Assembly: GCA_009993635.1 (NCBI GenBank) | Contig: JAACTC010000008.1 | Location: 340,809 to 404,808 of the forward strand | Direction: 5' to 3' | Origin: Erythrobacter sp. | Lineage (GTDB): Bacteria; Pseudomonadota; Alphaproteobacteria; Sphingomonadales; Sphingomonadaceae | Length of the DNA stretch: 64,000 nucleotides | Shown here: piece by piece, positions 17,951 to 26,734 of the stretch | Layout of the letters: each line of letters begins with the position of its first letter | How positions within the stretch are numbered: the stretch's first letter is position 1 | Notes under the pieces: generated by a model | Databases searched by the model: none | What the model was told of the DNA's origin: nothing | The model's input: the letters and a program-made list of their open reading frames with translations, nothing else | Position numbers and translations under genes: made by a program

Positions 17951-17976
17951 AACGCAGTCCCGTGTCGGCCGGTTCC
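17951..17976 (-). promoter_or_regulatory. EcfG-type promoter for the OmpA lipoprotein
   Basis: On the minus strand GGAAC (17976-17972) and CGTT (17954-17951) are separated by exactly 17 bases, the same arrangement as at 5435-5460. The start of transcription would be near 17943, giving a leader of about 80 bases before the ATG at 17862. Confidence 0.65.
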
Positions 17977-18073
17977 CGCGCCTGCCCGAAACCGGTGCGC
18001 GATGCAGCGATTGTCCAAACATGGCCGATGACGGCTGTCGCGGACCGACATTTGTGCTAGCGCGGCGATTGTC

Positions 18074-19402
18074 GTGACACCTTTCCCTTGGACAGATCTG
18101 CTCATCATCGCCGGGCTCATCGTGCTCAACGGCATCTTCGCGATGTCCGAGCTGGCGATCGTTTCGGCCAAGACCACCCGCCTGCAGGCCAAGGCCGAGG
18201 CGGGCAGTGCTGCGGCGCAGACCGCGCTGGATCTAGCGGGCGATCCCGGCAAGTTCCTGTCTACCGTGCAGATCGGCATTACGCTGGTCGGGATCATCGC
18301 CGGGGCATATTCGGGCGCGAGCCTCGGCGGCCCCCTGGGCGAGCGGCTGGAGATCTGGCTCGGCCTGTCCGAAGCCAGCGGCGCCCAGCTCGGCTTTGCG
18401 GTGGTTATTGCGCTGACCACCTACGCGACCCTCGTGATCGGCGAACTGGTGCCGAAGCAGCTTGCGCTGCGCGTTGCGGTGCCGATCGCCCTCGTGATGG
18501 CGCGGCCGATGAAATGGCTCGCCATCATTGCTGCGCCAGTCGTGTGGGTGCTCGATTTCTCCTCAGCCACCATCGTGCGTCTGTTCGGCGTGCGCCCCGG
18601 CGGCCAGAGCAGCGTGACGGCCGAAGAATTGCAGATGCTGTTCGCCGAGGCGACCCGTAGCGGCGTTCTGGAAGCCGAACAGAGCGCGATCCTGAAAGGT
18701 GTGGTCCGTCTGGCTGACCGCCCCGTACGCGAGGTTATGACGCCGCGCACCGAAGTCGACTGGATCGATGCCGATGCGGACTTCGCCGAAATCCAGAAAA
18801 CCTTCGCCGAAAGCCCGCATTCGCTGCTGCCGGTGGCCGACGGAACCGCCGACAAGGTGATCGGGGTGGTGAAGGTGCGCGAAGTGCTGGCCGCGATGGT
18901 GTCGGGCGAAACGTTCAGCCTTGCCGACATGGCCAAGCGGGTGGAGGTCGTCCCCGACCAGCTCGATGCGATGGATGCGCTGCGCGTGTTGCAGCAGGCC
19001 GATGTCGCGATGGCGATGGTCCACGACGAATATGGTCATCTTGACGGCATCGTCACGCCGATCGACCTGCTGACCGCGATCGTCGGGCAGTTCGAAAGCG
19101 ACAAGGACCAGGGCGACATTCCCGAAGTGATCGAGCGGGCCGATGGCTCGCTGCTGGTCTCCGGCAGCCTTTCGGCAGAGGATCTGGGCGACCGGCTGGG
19201 GCTGGACTACGGCGAGGAGCGCGAGTTTGCGACCGCTGCAGGATTCGCTCTGTCTGTGCTCAAGCATCTGCCCGAAGAAGGCGAGGTCTTCACCACCCAG
19301 GGGTGGCAGTTCGAAGTGGTCGATATGGACGGCCGCAAGATCGACAAGCTGCTGGTGAGCGCGATCGAGAACGCGCCGTCTGCGCCGGAGCAGGGCTCCT
19401 AG
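18074..19402 (+). CDS. HlyC/CorC (CNNM-type) membrane protein with CBS domains
   Basis: This 442-residue protein has the DUF21 membrane domain (about residues 1-190, with ELAIVSAKTTRLQAKAEAGS and GLLGSLGL-like glycine loops), two CBS domains (about 215-340, starting VREVMTPRTEVDWIDAD and ending HDEYGHLDGIVTPIDLLTAI) and a C-terminal CorC_HlyC domain (about 355-435). Homologues act in Mg/Co homeostasis or efflux; some were misnamed haemolysins. The GTG at 18074 is the only reasonable start before the first helix. It is divergent from the OmpA lipoprotein with about 210 bases between them. Confidence 0.9.
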   Translation: MTPFPWTDLLIIAGLIVLNGIFAMSELAIVSAKTTRLQAKAEAGSAAAQTALDLAGDPGKFLSTVQIGITLVGIIAGAYSGASLGGPLGERLEIWLGLSEASGAQLGFAVVIALTTYATLVIGELVPKQLALRVAVPIALVMARPMKWLAIIAAPVVWVLDFSSATIVRLFGVRPGGQSSVTAEELQMLFAEATRSGVLEAEQSAILKGVVRLADRPVREVMTPRTEVDWIDADADFAEIQKTFAESPHSLLPVADGTADKVIGVVKVREVLAAMVSGETFSLADMAKRVEVVPDQLDAMDALRVLQQADVAMAMVHDEYGHLDGIVTPIDLLTAIVGQFESDKDQGDIPEVIERADGSLLVSGSLSAEDLGDRLGLDYGEEREFATAAGFALSVLKHLPEEGEVFTTQGWQFEVVDMDGRKIDKLLVSAIENAPSAPEQGS

Positions 19403-19460
19403 TGATCGTTTTGCCAGGGGCGGTGCGGAACCGTGAGCGTGCCCGGCGCTTTGACTTGGC

Positions 19461-20318
19461 ATGACGGGGAATCGAAATATCTGGTTGATCGCAAACGCAG
19501 GCAGCGGGTCCGTGCGCGAGGACGTGCTCGCCTCGATCGATTCGGCGTGTGAGGAATTCGGCGTCTGCATCGCCCGGCGATCGACTTTCCCCGATGATGG
19601 CATCCCTACAAGACAGACGCTGGCGGAGCAGGGCATCGAAACCGTGGTGACCCTGGGCGGCGACGGTACGATCAACGCGGTCGTCTCGGGCCTTGCCGGA
19701 TGGGACGGGGCGATCCTCCCCCTGCCCGGCGGAACCCAGAACCTTACGCCCAAGCGGCTCCACGGCGATGCCGATGTCGATGCGGTGTTCGCGGCCTTCG
19801 CTTCGGGCAAGGCGCGCCGCGTGCGCCCCGGCGTCCTGCGCTCCTCGAAGGGCATTGCGCTGGCGGGCCTGCTGGTCGGCCCCGGCACCAGCTGGAACGC
19901 GGTGCGCGAGGCCATGCGCGAAGGCGATGCGGGCACGATGCTTTCCGCCATCGGTACGGCGATAGAGGGCACGACGGGCAACCCCCCGGTGCGCATTGCG
20001 CAGCCCGAAGTGGGCGAGCAGGCGGGCTATCCGATCGTCGAACTGATCGTGGAGGACGGCGGGATAGACATCGCGGCCTATCATGCGCGCAACGGCGCCG
20101 ATTTCCTTGGCCAGACCTGGGCGCTGCTGCGGCAGGAATTTCGCGAAGGTCCGCACGAAACCTATGGTCCGTTCGACCGGATCGTGATCGCCAGCACGGG
20201 CGACGACCCGCTCGATCTGCTGCTCGACGGCGAACCTGCGCCCGGCGATGCGCAAGAGACCTTCACGCTCGAACCGTGCCAGGTCGATCTGATTGCCACA
20301 GCCACCGAGGTAGCCTGA
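19461..20318 (+). CDS. Diacylglycerol/lipid kinase family protein
   Basis: A 285-residue cytosolic protein with the DAGK catalytic fold. LIANAGSGSV at the N-terminus is the phosphate-binding N-x-x-S-G-S motif, VVTLGGDGTINAVVSGLAG contains the GGDGT signature, and LPLPGGTQNLTPKRL is the nucleotide-loop motif. The C-terminal beta-sandwich half is shorter and less conserved. Members phosphorylate diacylglycerol, sphingosine/ceramide-type lipids or similar. Four bases separate it from the metallophosphoesterase gene, so they are one transcription unit. Confidence 0.85.
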   Translation: MTGNRNIWLIANAGSGSVREDVLASIDSACEEFGVCIARRSTFPDDGIPTRQTLAEQGIETVVTLGGDGTINAVVSGLAGWDGAILPLPGGTQNLTPKRLHGDADVDAVFAAFASGKARRVRPGVLRSSKGIALAGLLVGPGTSWNAVREAMREGDAGTMLSAIGTAIEGTTGNPPVRIAQPEVGEQAGYPIVELIVEDGGIDIAAYHARNGADFLGQTWALLRQEFREGPHETYGPFDRIVIASTGDDPLDLLLDGEPAPGDAQETFTLEPCQVDLIATATEVA

Positions 20319-20322
20319 GCCC

Positions 20323-21177
20323 GTGGCCGAAACACTCTTCTTCCATGTCAGCGACATTCACTTCGGGCTTGAAAACAACGAGGCGCTGGACTGGTTCGCC
20401 GCCGAGGTTACGCGACTCAAACCGCAGGCGATCGCGATTACCGGCGATCTGACCATGCGTGCGCGGCAGCACGAATTCTCCGCCGCGCAGGGCTGGATCG
20501 GCCAGCTGGATGCGCCCGTCACGCTGGATGTCGGCAACCACGACATGCCCTATTTCAACCTGATCGAGCGGTTCTTCGATCCCTACAGGCGTTTTGGGCG
20601 GCTGCGCGACGTGGTGGAGCGCGAGATCGACCTTCCCGGCATCGCGCTGGTCCCGCTGAAAACCGCGGTCCGTGCACAGCCGCGCTTCAACTGGTCGAAG
20701 GGCTGGGTGACGGGCCGCGCGCTGGACAAGTGCCTCGCTGCGCTGGATGCGCTGCCCAAGGGCACGCGCGCGCTCGTGACCGTGCATCACCCCCTGCGCG
20801 AAGTCGGCACGCAGGGCACCGCGCTGACCCGCGGCGGATCGAAGGCGCTGGCCGAACTGGCGAAGCGCAACGTGCTCGGCGTGCTGTCGGGCCATGTCCA
20901 CGACGCGTTCGACATCATCGAAGACACGCCCCACGGCCCGGTGCGGATGATCGGCGCGGGCACGCTGTCGCAGCGCCTGCGCTCTACCCCGCCAAGCTTC
21001 AACGAACTGCGCTGGGACGGGGAGACTTTGCGCGTCTGCATCCGCAATCTCGAGCATATTCCGGACGAGGCGATGAAGATCGACGACGTCCCCGAAGACG
21101 CGCAGCCCCCGCGTCACGAAGGCGAGCCGGTCGCGCCGGTGGGCGCGGTGCCGCGTACCGATCCGCCGGTGAGCTGA
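20323..21177 (+). CDS. Calcineurin-like metallophosphoesterase
   Basis: This 284-residue protein shows the five metallophosphoesterase blocks: HVSDIHFG, ITGDLT, DVGNHDM, VTVHHPL and LSGHVHDAFD. These supply the two-metal site. Substrates in the family range from cAMP and phospholipid headgroups to UDP-diacylglucosamine, so the target is open. There is no signal peptide, so it should be cytosolic. The start is a GTG at 20323, four bases after the lipid kinase. The C-terminus carries a proline- and acid-rich tail. Confidence 0.88.
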   Translation: MAETLFFHVSDIHFGLENNEALDWFAAEVTRLKPQAIAITGDLTMRARQHEFSAAQGWIGQLDAPVTLDVGNHDMPYFNLIERFFDPYRRFGRLRDVVEREIDLPGIALVPLKTAVRAQPRFNWSKGWVTGRALDKCLAALDALPKGTRALVTVHHPLREVGTQGTALTRGGSKALAELAKRNVLGVLSGHVHDAFDIIEDTPHGPVRMIGAGTLSQRLRSTPPSFNELRWDGETLRVCIRNLEHIPDEAMKIDDVPEDAQPPRHEGEPVAPVGAVPRTDPPVS

Positions 21178-21180
21178 GCG

Positions 21181-21726
21181 ATGCGGACCCTTTGGCGACG
21201 CCTCGACATCCCGGGTTTCGACAGCTGCTCGATCGTTCGAGACGGTTCGGATTGGCGGCTGAGCGGGGTGGCCGAATTTGGCGAAGGGACGCAGCGTGCC
21301 AATCTCGCCTATCAAGTAACGTGCAATGCTCTCTGGGAGAGTACCGCTGGCTATGTCGAGGGTTGGAGCGGCAATGATCGAATCCAGATCACGGCGCAGC
21401 GTTCGGAAAATGGTACTTGGAACTGTTCTGCCGCTGCAGAAGGTTTCGAAAGCGAAGCGCCCGATATCGATCTGGGCTTTACCCCTGCGACGAACCTGAA
21501 TGCGATCAGGCGATTGGGTCTGAAAGTGGGCGAAAGTGCCGAAATCGTTTCACTCTGGCTCGACTCCGAAGACTGGCTGTTCAAGGCGCTGCCCCAGAAA
21601 TACGTCAGGATTTCCGAGGACCGCTACCAGTATCGATCGCACCTGCACGCGTTCGAATGCGAACTGGAGGTGAGTGGTGCCGGGATCGTGAGAGATTACC
21701 CCGGGCTATGGCGGGCGATCGACTGA
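21181..21726 (+). CDS. Putative glycolipid-binding protein (PF06475-like)
   Basis: A 181-residue protein that matches the putative glycolipid-binding family typified by Pseudomonas PA1994. The N-terminal LWRRLDIPGFDSC, the central LAYQVTCNALWESTAGYVEGW and the C-terminal QKYVRISEDRYQYRS are the recognisable parts. The family fold is related to the LolA/LolB lipoprotein-binding fold; the ligand is not established. It follows the phosphoesterase by 3 bases. Its codon use looks more AT-tolerant than its neighbours, suggesting separate ancestry. The neighbourhood (lipid kinase, phosphoesterase) makes a lipid role plausible but unproven. Confidence 0.75.
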   Translation: MRTLWRRLDIPGFDSCSIVRDGSDWRLSGVAEFGEGTQRANLAYQVTCNALWESTAGYVEGWSGNDRIQITAQRSENGTWNCSAAAEGFESEAPDIDLGFTPATNLNAIRRLGLKVGESAEIVSLWLDSEDWLFKALPQKYVRISEDRYQYRSHLHAFECELEVSGAGIVRDYPGLWRAID

Positions 21727-21761
21727 GACGTCGCGCGGCCGTCCACCCGGCCCCGCCAAAC

Positions 21762-21790
21762 AAAAAGGGCGGCACCTTGCGGCACCGCCC
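21762..21790 (-). terminator. Rho-independent terminator of rplM-rpsI
   Basis: On the minus strand GGGCGG plus TGCC pairs with GGTG plus CCGCCC around a GCAA tetraloop (two G-U pairs), followed by TTTTT (plus-strand A-run 21762-21766). It stands 27 bases after the rpsI stop. Confidence 0.8.
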
Positions 21791-21817
21791 CTCTTGGTGA
21801 TCGGGTGATCCTGCAGC

Positions 21818-22378
21818 TTAGCGCTTGGAGAACTGGAAGCTGCGGCGTGCCTTGGCGCGGCCGTACTTCTTACGCTCGACAACGCGGCTGTCGCGGGTCA
21901 GGAAGCCTGCCGCCTTGACCGTGCTGCGCAGCGCGGGTTCGTACTTCGACAGCGCCTGCGCGATACCGTGCTTTACCGCACCGGCCTGGCCCGACAGACC
22001 GCCGCCGCGAACGGTGGCGATGACATCGTACTGGCCTTCACGGTCGGTGATCGCGAACGGCTGGTTGATGACCAAGCGCAGCGTCGGACGAGCGAAGTAC
22101 ACTTCCTGCTCTTTCCCGTTGATCGTGATCGTGCCCTTGCCGGGCTTGATCCAGACGCGGGCGGTCGCATCCTTGCGGCGACCGGTGGCGTAGGCGCGGC
22201 CCTGCTGGTCCAGCTCCTGCTCGCGCAGCGGCGCGGTGCTGGTGGCTACGCTGGCAGCATCGGCGGTGGGTGCATCACCTGCGATATCGCCCAGATCGGC
22301 GAGGTCGCGAACGCTCTCGGTCTTGGGTTCCGAATCCGAACCGGCCTGCGGATCGTTCTGGTTCTTGTCGTCGGCCAT
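21818..22378 (-). CDS. rpsI: 30S ribosomal protein S9
   Basis: A 186-residue S9 with a conserved C-terminal 130 residues: [39 protein letters not shown] and the basic tail [16 protein letters not shown], whose last SKR reaches the ribosomal P site. The N-terminal 50 residues are acidic and low-complexity ([20 protein letters not shown]), an extension seen in some alphaproteobacteria. Its ATG shares one base with the rplM stop, so the two are coupled in the classical L13-S9 operon. Confidence 0.96.
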   Translation of the reverse strand: MADDKNQNDPQAGSDSEPKTESVRDLADLGDIAGDAPTADAASVATSTAPLREQELDQQGRAYATGRRKDATARVWIKPGKGTITINGKEQEVYFARPTLRLVINQPFAITDREGQYDVIATVRGGGLSGQAGAVKHGIAQALSKYEPALRSTVKAAGFLTRDSRVVERKKYGRAKARRSFQFSKR

Positions 22379-22857
22379 TATGCGACAGCCTTGTTCTTGC
22401 GGTTCATGGAAGCGACGTCGAGCGTCTGCGGCTTCTGGCCATCGTGCGGATGCTCGGTGCCGGCGTAGAGGTGCAGCGCCTTCATCTGCTGGCGACCCAG
22501 CGGACCGCGCGGAACCATCCGTTCGACGGCCTTTTCCAGCACGCGCTCGGGGAACTTGCCCTCGAGGATCTTCGCCGGAGTGGTTTCCTTGATGCCGCCG
22601 ACATAGCCGGTGTGCTTGTAGTACTTCTTGTCGTTCATCTTGCGGCCGGTGAACTTCACCTTGTCCGCGTTGAGGACGATCACGTGGTCGCCGCAGTCGA
22701 CGTGCGGGGTGTAGCTCGGCTTGTGCTTGCCGCGCAGGTGATTCGCGATGATCGCGGCGAGGCGGCCAACGACCAGCCCTTCCGCGTCGATCACGTACCA
22801 GTTCTTTTCGACCTCGGCCGGCTTGATCGACCGGGTCATCTTGCTCAGCGCCTTCAT
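22378..22857 (-). CDS. rplM: 50S ribosomal protein L13
   Basis: This 159-residue protein is L13: [60 protein letters not shown] and [20 protein letters not shown] are all diagnostic. It binds 23S rRNA early in large-subunit assembly. It is first in the rplM-rpsI operon. A sigma70-like promoter stands about 80 bases upstream. Confidence 0.97.
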   Translation of the reverse strand: MKALSKMTRSIKPAEVEKNWYVIDAEGLVVGRLAAIIANHLRGKHKPSYTPHVDCGDHVIVLNADKVKFTGRKMNDKKYYKHTGYVGGIKETTPAKILEGKFPERVLEKAVERMVPRGPLGRQQMKALHLYAGTEHPHDGQKPQTLDVASMNRKNKAVA

Positions 22858-22941
22858 GGCTATATTTCCCTTGGATTTCGGGGTCTCGCCGGTGGCTTTG
22901 CCGCATCGTGTGCGCCGTTGCCATACCGGGCGTGGAGCGCG

Positions 22942-22970
22942 CTAATGCGTCCAGATGACCGCCAAGTCAA
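22942..22970 (-). promoter_or_regulatory. Sigma70-type promoter for rplM-rpsI
   Basis: On the minus strand TTGACT (22970-22965), 17 bases, then CATTAG (22947-22942). The -35 matches consensus at five of six positions; the -10 is weak. The extended string TTGACTTGGCGG recurs in the promoter at 42985-43013. Confidence 0.5.
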
Positions 22971-22997
22971 GCATTCATGCGGGATAGGCAAGAGGTA

Positions 22998-23717
22998 TCA
23001 GGATACCGTGGGTGCCAGCGTCCAGCTTTCGCTGCCCTTGCGCGTCATCGTGGCGGTGCTGGTCGTCGCTTCGCGCAGATAGCGTTCCAGCAGGCCCGAT
23101 GCATCCCGCACGCTGGCGCTTTCGCGCATCGACACCACGCCCTGCGTACCATCGGGCAGGGTCATGTCCTTGCGTGCCGTGCGGTCGCGCGGAACCGGAA
23201 AGAACAGGTCGGACGGCCACAGGGTCAGCCACCTGTCGCCATGCTGCGAAAGATCGGCGAGAAACCGGCGGGAGGCCGCGGCGGGATCGGGGCCGGGCGC
23301 GCGTTGCCGCGCATAGTCCAGCGCGGAGGATACCGCTTCCTGCGGGATCGGCGCGATAGACCCGTCCTCCGGGCCGGTCGCAATATGGCCCCCCTCGTCC
23401 AGCAGCATGGGGAAGAGACCGGTTTCGACCCGCTGTTCCTCGATCCGGGCCAGCGCCTCCAGCGCCGGTGGCGCGTCGACCGCGGCGAAGCTCTGCGTTC
23501 CGGAGACCGCGACCTGTCCGTTTGCCGCCTGCGAAAAATCGATCGTCCAGCGGCGGGTGACGGCGATCTCCTGCCCATCGGCAAGCCCGCGGCGCAGCAC
23601 ACGCTCCAGCTCGAATTGCCCTTCTGGCAGGGTTGTACGACCGCGCACGACCGACGGCACCACGGCCAGCGCGCCAAGCCCTACCAGAAAGCCGCGCCGA
23701 TGCAGGCCATGCTTCAT
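22998..23717 (-). CDS. Hypothetical exported protein
   Basis: Unrecognised, 239 residues. The N-terminus HRRGFLVGLGALAVVPSVV has an arginine pair and hydrophobic core, so it is exported, possibly by Tat (RRGFLVG resembles a twin-arginine motif). The mature part is rich in charged residues with regularly spaced hydrophobics, and contains TRRWTIDF, DQTLPDGTQGVVSMRESASV-like segments and a C-terminal SESWTLAP. The pattern suggests a soluble beta-rich periplasmic protein. Its ATG overlaps the cutA stop by 4 bases, making it the last gene of ctaA-cutA-hypothetical. Confidence 0.7.
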   Translation of the reverse strand: MKHGLHRRGFLVGLGALAVVPSVVRGRTTLPEGQFELERVLRRGLADGQEIAVTRRWTIDFSQAANGQVAVSGTQSFAAVDAPPALEALARIEEQRVETGLFPMLLDEGGHIATGPEDGSIAPIPQEAVSSALDYARQRAPGPDPAAASRRFLADLSQHGDRWLTLWPSDLFFPVPRDRTARKDMTLPDGTQGVVSMRESASVRDASGLLERYLREATTSTATMTRKGSESWTLAPTVS

Positions 23718-24025
23718 CGCGCCAATCCTGCGAGCCATGCCTCGGTCGCCGCACCGCTTGCATCGGCGTTCCAGCCCAGGATCGCGGGCGTGTCGTACGG
23801 ATGCAGCCGTTCGAGCCGGGCGACCGCCGCCTGCAAAACGCTGGCGTGCGTTTTGAACAGAACCGCGATCTCCTCGCCCGCGCCGCGCTCTCCTTCCCAT
23901 TCGAACAGCGACTCGACCTGTCCGATCACATTGGCGCAGGCGATCAGCTGTTCGTCGAGCAACGCAGCGGCGACGCTGCGGGCATCGTCCCGACTGGCGA
24001 AGACGGTGTAGATCAGTGCACTCAC
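23714..24025 (-). CDS. cutA: CutA divalent-ion tolerance family protein
   Basis: This 103-residue protein is CutA-like: IYTVFASRDDARSVAAALL, IACANVIGQVESLFEWEGE, EEIAVLFKT and RLERLHPYDTPAILGW. CutA forms a stable trimer with a PII-like fold; a role in copper tolerance was proposed in E. coli but its function is unsettled. The start is a GTG at 24025 that overlaps the ctaA stop (GTGA). Downstream it overlaps the exported-protein start, so the three are translated as a unit. Confidence 0.92.
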   Translation of the reverse strand: MSALIYTVFASRDDARSVAAALLDEQLIACANVIGQVESLFEWEGERGAGEEIAVLFKTHASVLQAAVARLERLHPYDTPAILGWNADASGAATEAWLAGLAR

Positions 24026-25092
24026 GCCCGTTCGCGTCCGGCCCGGCTGCCGACTGCATGGGCAGACGCTGCGGTCGCTGCGACCAGCAATGCGCCCGTC
24101 ACCTGGTGCGCCACCGCGATCCAGATCGAAACGCCGGTCACCACCGTCACGATGCCGAGCAGCACCTGCCCGACGGCGAGCGCGATCAGGGCCTTTCCGG
24201 CATTGCCTTCGCGCACCAGCGCGCGCGAGCCGAGCCAGATCAGCAGCGCAAAGGCGACGAAGGCGAACCAGCGGTGGATGAAGTGGAGCAGGAAGGGATC
24301 GTGCGTGAATGCCCACAGGGCACCTTGCGACCAGTCGGCGTCGGGCACCAGGCGATCCTGCATCAACGGCCAGGTATTCGAAGCATGCCCCGCATTGAGC
24401 CCGGCGACCCAAGCACCCAGCATCACCTGTACGAACAGCACCGCGCCGGCGATTGCTGCCAGCGGCCGCAAGCGGGCCGGGTCCGATTCGCCCGTGCGGT
24501 CCAGTTCGTGCAGGTCGAGCGCGGTCCAGATCAGACCCGCCAGCGTCACCAGCGCGGTGCACAGGTGGATCGACAGCCAGAAATGGCTGACGTCGGTCAT
24601 TTCGCCGCCAAGGCCGGATCGCACCATCAGCCAGCCGAACACGCCCTGCAATCCGCCAAGAGCCAGCAGCGCGAGCAGCCGGAGCTTGTAACCCTTCGGA
24701 ATCCAGCCGCGCAGCCATGCAAAGGCCAGCGGCAGCGCGAAGACCATGCCGATCAGGCGGCCCAGTAGGCGGTGAAACCATTCCCAGAAGAAGATCGACT
24801 TGAAGTCGGCCAGCGTCATGCCCGCAGGCCCGGCCTCCAACCGATATTCGGGGGTCGCGCGATACTTCGCGAACTCTGCCTGCCATGCCTGATCGCTGAG
24901 CGGGGGCAACACGCCGGTCACCGGATCCCACTGGGTGATCGACAGCCCCGATTCGGTCAGCCGCGTAATCCCGCCGACCGCGACGATCGTCACCACCATT
25001 GCCGCAACGCAGATGAGCCACCAGGCGAGCCAGCCGGGGCGGCTGCCATCCGGGTGCGGATCGCTGGGACGACGGAACAATGCGCTGACCAT
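24022..25092 (-). CDS. ctaA: Heme A synthase (CtaA/COX15)
   Basis: A 356-residue integral membrane protein that oxidises the C8 methyl of heme O to make heme A for aa3-type cytochrome oxidase. About eight membrane helices are visible, with the conserved histidines in WEWFHRLLGRLIGM, HFWLSIHLCTALV, HDPFLLHFIHRWFAF and AVAHQVTGALL, and the GGITRLTESGLSITQW loop near the N-terminus. The ATG at 25092 was chosen because homologues begin here; an upstream part of the frame is not family-like. No other cytochrome oxidase genes are in the window. Confidence 0.95.
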   Translation of the reverse strand: MVSALFRRPSDPHPDGSRPGWLAWWLICVAAMVVTIVAVGGITRLTESGLSITQWDPVTGVLPPLSDQAWQAEFAKYRATPEYRLEAGPAGMTLADFKSIFFWEWFHRLLGRLIGMVFALPLAFAWLRGWIPKGYKLRLLALLALGGLQGVFGWLMVRSGLGGEMTDVSHFWLSIHLCTALVTLAGLIWTALDLHELDRTGESDPARLRPLAAIAGAVLFVQVMLGAWVAGLNAGHASNTWPLMQDRLVPDADWSQGALWAFTHDPFLLHFIHRWFAFVAFALLIWLGSRALVREGNAGKALIALAVGQVLLGIVTVVTGVSIWIAVAHQVTGALLVAATAASAHAVGSRAGRERA

Positions 25093-25206
25093 CCGGTATG
25101 AATGCGTATTGGCGCATCCACTTGCAAGCGCACAAACGCAGCTATGCGCCATCGGCCCTGGCTGGCGGCCTTGCAAAATGAAACAACATCACATATCTGG
25201 CAGTCC

Positions 25207-25614
25207 ATGGATCTGCGCAGTCTCTCGAATCGCATCAGGCTCGATGCGGTGGGCATCGCCCTGTCGGCGCTGTGCGCGGTACATTGCCTGCTGACGATCT
25301 TGCTCATCGGATCGCTCGGCGTGGCGAGCAGCTGGCTGTTCGCGCCCGACCTGCACTGGTGGGGCCTCGCCGCGGCGACGATCATCGCCGGAGTCGCGAT
25401 TGGCATCGGCGCGGTTCGGCATCGGCGCCGGACACCGTTCATCGTTGCGATGACCGGGCTGACCTTCATGGGCGGCGCGCTCGCCGCTCCGCATGGCATG
25501 GAGGAAGCGGTCCTGACGATCATCGGCGTCGCGCTTGTTTCGCTGGGCCATGTCCTCAACCTGCGTCACCACACTCCGGCACCAGATGCGCAAGGCTTGC
25601 GCGAACGCCGCTGA
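25207..25614 (+). CDS. MerC domain-containing membrane protein
   Basis: This 135-residue protein has four hydrophobic segments and the MerC signature [13 protein letters not shown], in which the Cys-x3-Cys of the first helix binds metal in mercury-transport MerC. The second MerC cysteine pair is not evident in the loop, so transport of mercury is doubtful. Chromosomal MerC-domain proteins of sphingomonads are common without other mer genes, as here. It ends 20 bases before thiS-thiG on the same strand. The ATG at 25207 follows weak ribosome-binding sequence. Confidence 0.82.
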   Translation: MDLRSLSNRIRLDAVGIALSALCAVHCLLTILLIGSLGVASSWLFAPDLHWWGLAAATIIAGVAIGIGAVRHRRRTPFIVAMTGLTFMGGALAAPHGMEEAVLTIIGVALVSLGHVLNLRHHTPAPDAQGLRERR

Positions 25615-25634
25615 AGCGCCAAGTCGCCCGTATA

Positions 25635-26627
25635 ATGAGCGACCAGAAAACCATCCACCTGAACGGCGAGAACCGCACCACCTCCGCCCCCGACATCGCC
25701 GCGCTGGTGCGCGAGATCGGTCTTGCGCCCGAAAAGGTCGCGGTGGAGCATAATGGCGAGATCGCCCCGCGCTCACGGTTGACCGAGATCGCGCTGGCCG
25801 AAGGCGACAGGCTGGAAATCGTGCACTTCGTCGGCGGCGGCGACCACGGATCAACTGGCGAGGACACCTGGTCTGTCGCGGGCCATACCTTCCGCTCGCG
25901 CCTGATCGTGGGCACCGGCAAGTACAAGGATTTTGCGCAGAACGCTGCCGCACTGGAAGCGAGCGGGGCGGAAATCGTCACGGTTGCCGTGCGGCGGGTC
26001 AACGTATCCGACCCGGACCAGCCGATGCTGACCGATTTCATCGACCCCAAGAAGGTCACCTACCTCCCCAACACCGCGGGCTGCTTCACGGCAGACGAGG
26101 CTGTGCGAACCTTGCGGCTGGCGCGCGAGGCGGGCGGCTGGGATCTGGTGAAGCTGGAAGTGCTGGGCGAAGCGAAGACGCTCTACCCCGACATGCGCGA
26201 GACTTTGCGCGCGACCGAGACGCTGGCCAATGAAGGCTTCAAGCCGATGGTCTACTGCGCGGACGATCCGATCGCCGCCAAGCAGCTGGAGGACGCAGGC
26301 GCGGTGGCGATCATGCCGCTGGGCGCGCCGATCGGCAGCGGCCTTGGTATCCAGAACCGCGTCACCATCCGTCTGATCGTTGAAGGGGCGCGCGTGCCGG
26401 TACTGGTCGATGCGGGCGTGGGCACCGCCTCCGACGCGGCGGTCGGCATGGAACTGGGCTGCGACGGTATCCTGATGAACACCGCGATTGCCGAGGCGAA
26501 AGACCCGATTCGCATGGCCCGCGCAATGAAGCTGGCGGTGCAGGCGGGGCGCGATGCGTATCTTTCCGGGCGCATGGCGACTCGCAAATATGCCGATCCC
26601 AGCAGCCCGCTCGCCGGCCTGATCTAG
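25635..26627 (+). CDS. thiG: ThiS-ThiG fusion: sulfur carrier fused to thiazole synthase
   Basis: This 330-residue protein carries a ThiS domain (about residues 1-69; [19 protein letters not shown], ending VHFVGGG) fused in frame to a full ThiG (about 75-330). ThiG condenses 1-deoxy-xylulose 5-phosphate, dehydroglycine and ThiS-carried sulfur into the thiazole phosphate of thiamine. Lys173 in DLVKLEVLG is the Schiff-base lysine, and [13 protein letters not shown] and [13 protein letters not shown] bind phosphate. Notable: the Gly-Gly that free ThiS must expose at its C-terminus lies inside the chain (Gly67-Gly69). The neighbouring genes are not thi genes. Confidence 0.92.
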   Translation: MSDQKTIHLNGENRTTSAPDIAALVREIGLAPEKVAVEHNGEIAPRSRLTEIALAEGDRLEIVHFVGGGDHGSTGEDTWSVAGHTFRSRLIVGTGKYKDFAQNAAALEASGAEIVTVAVRRVNVSDPDQPMLTDFIDPKKVTYLPNTAGCFTADEAVRTLRLAREAGGWDLVKLEVLGEAKTLYPDMRETLRATETLANEGFKPMVYCADDPIAAKQLEDAGAVAIMPLGAPIGSGLGIQNRVTIRLIVEGARVPVLVDAGVGTASDAAVGMELGCDGILMNTAIAEAKDPIRMARAMKLAVQAGRDAYLSGRMATRKYADPSSPLAGLI

Positions 26628-26657
26628 TGTTCGCGCGGCCCAACTGCGGATCTTGCG

Positions 26658-26669
26658 GCTAAGCTTAGC
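26658..26669. repeat. 12-base palindrome GCTAAGCTTAGC
   Basis: A perfect palindrome, GCTAAGCTTAGC, sits between thiS-thiG and the hypothetical gene at 26735. Its position fits an operator for that gene, but no regulator is known for it. Confidence 0.4.
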
Positions 26670-26734
26670 AGATTGTTTACCAAGTTCGGCGAAACATGCC
26701 TCCATCGGATCAAGGCCCGATTGGAGGGGCAGAC

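Noticed and set aside
19451..19484. TTGACTTGGC string at the start of the lipid kinase gene, resembling the rplM promoter
   Set aside because: A -10 at 17 bases would lie inside the gene, downstream of the start codon needed for the N-terminal LIANAGSGS motif.
25093..25206. Possible Zur or Fur site between ctaA and merC (ATGAAACAACATCACAT)
   Set aside because: Only a weak imperfect inverted repeat; it does not match a consensus well enough.
25614..25635. TPP riboswitch before the thiS-thiG gene
   Set aside because: Only 20 bases separate it from merC, too few for the element, and none of the conserved TPP motifs is present upstream of merC.
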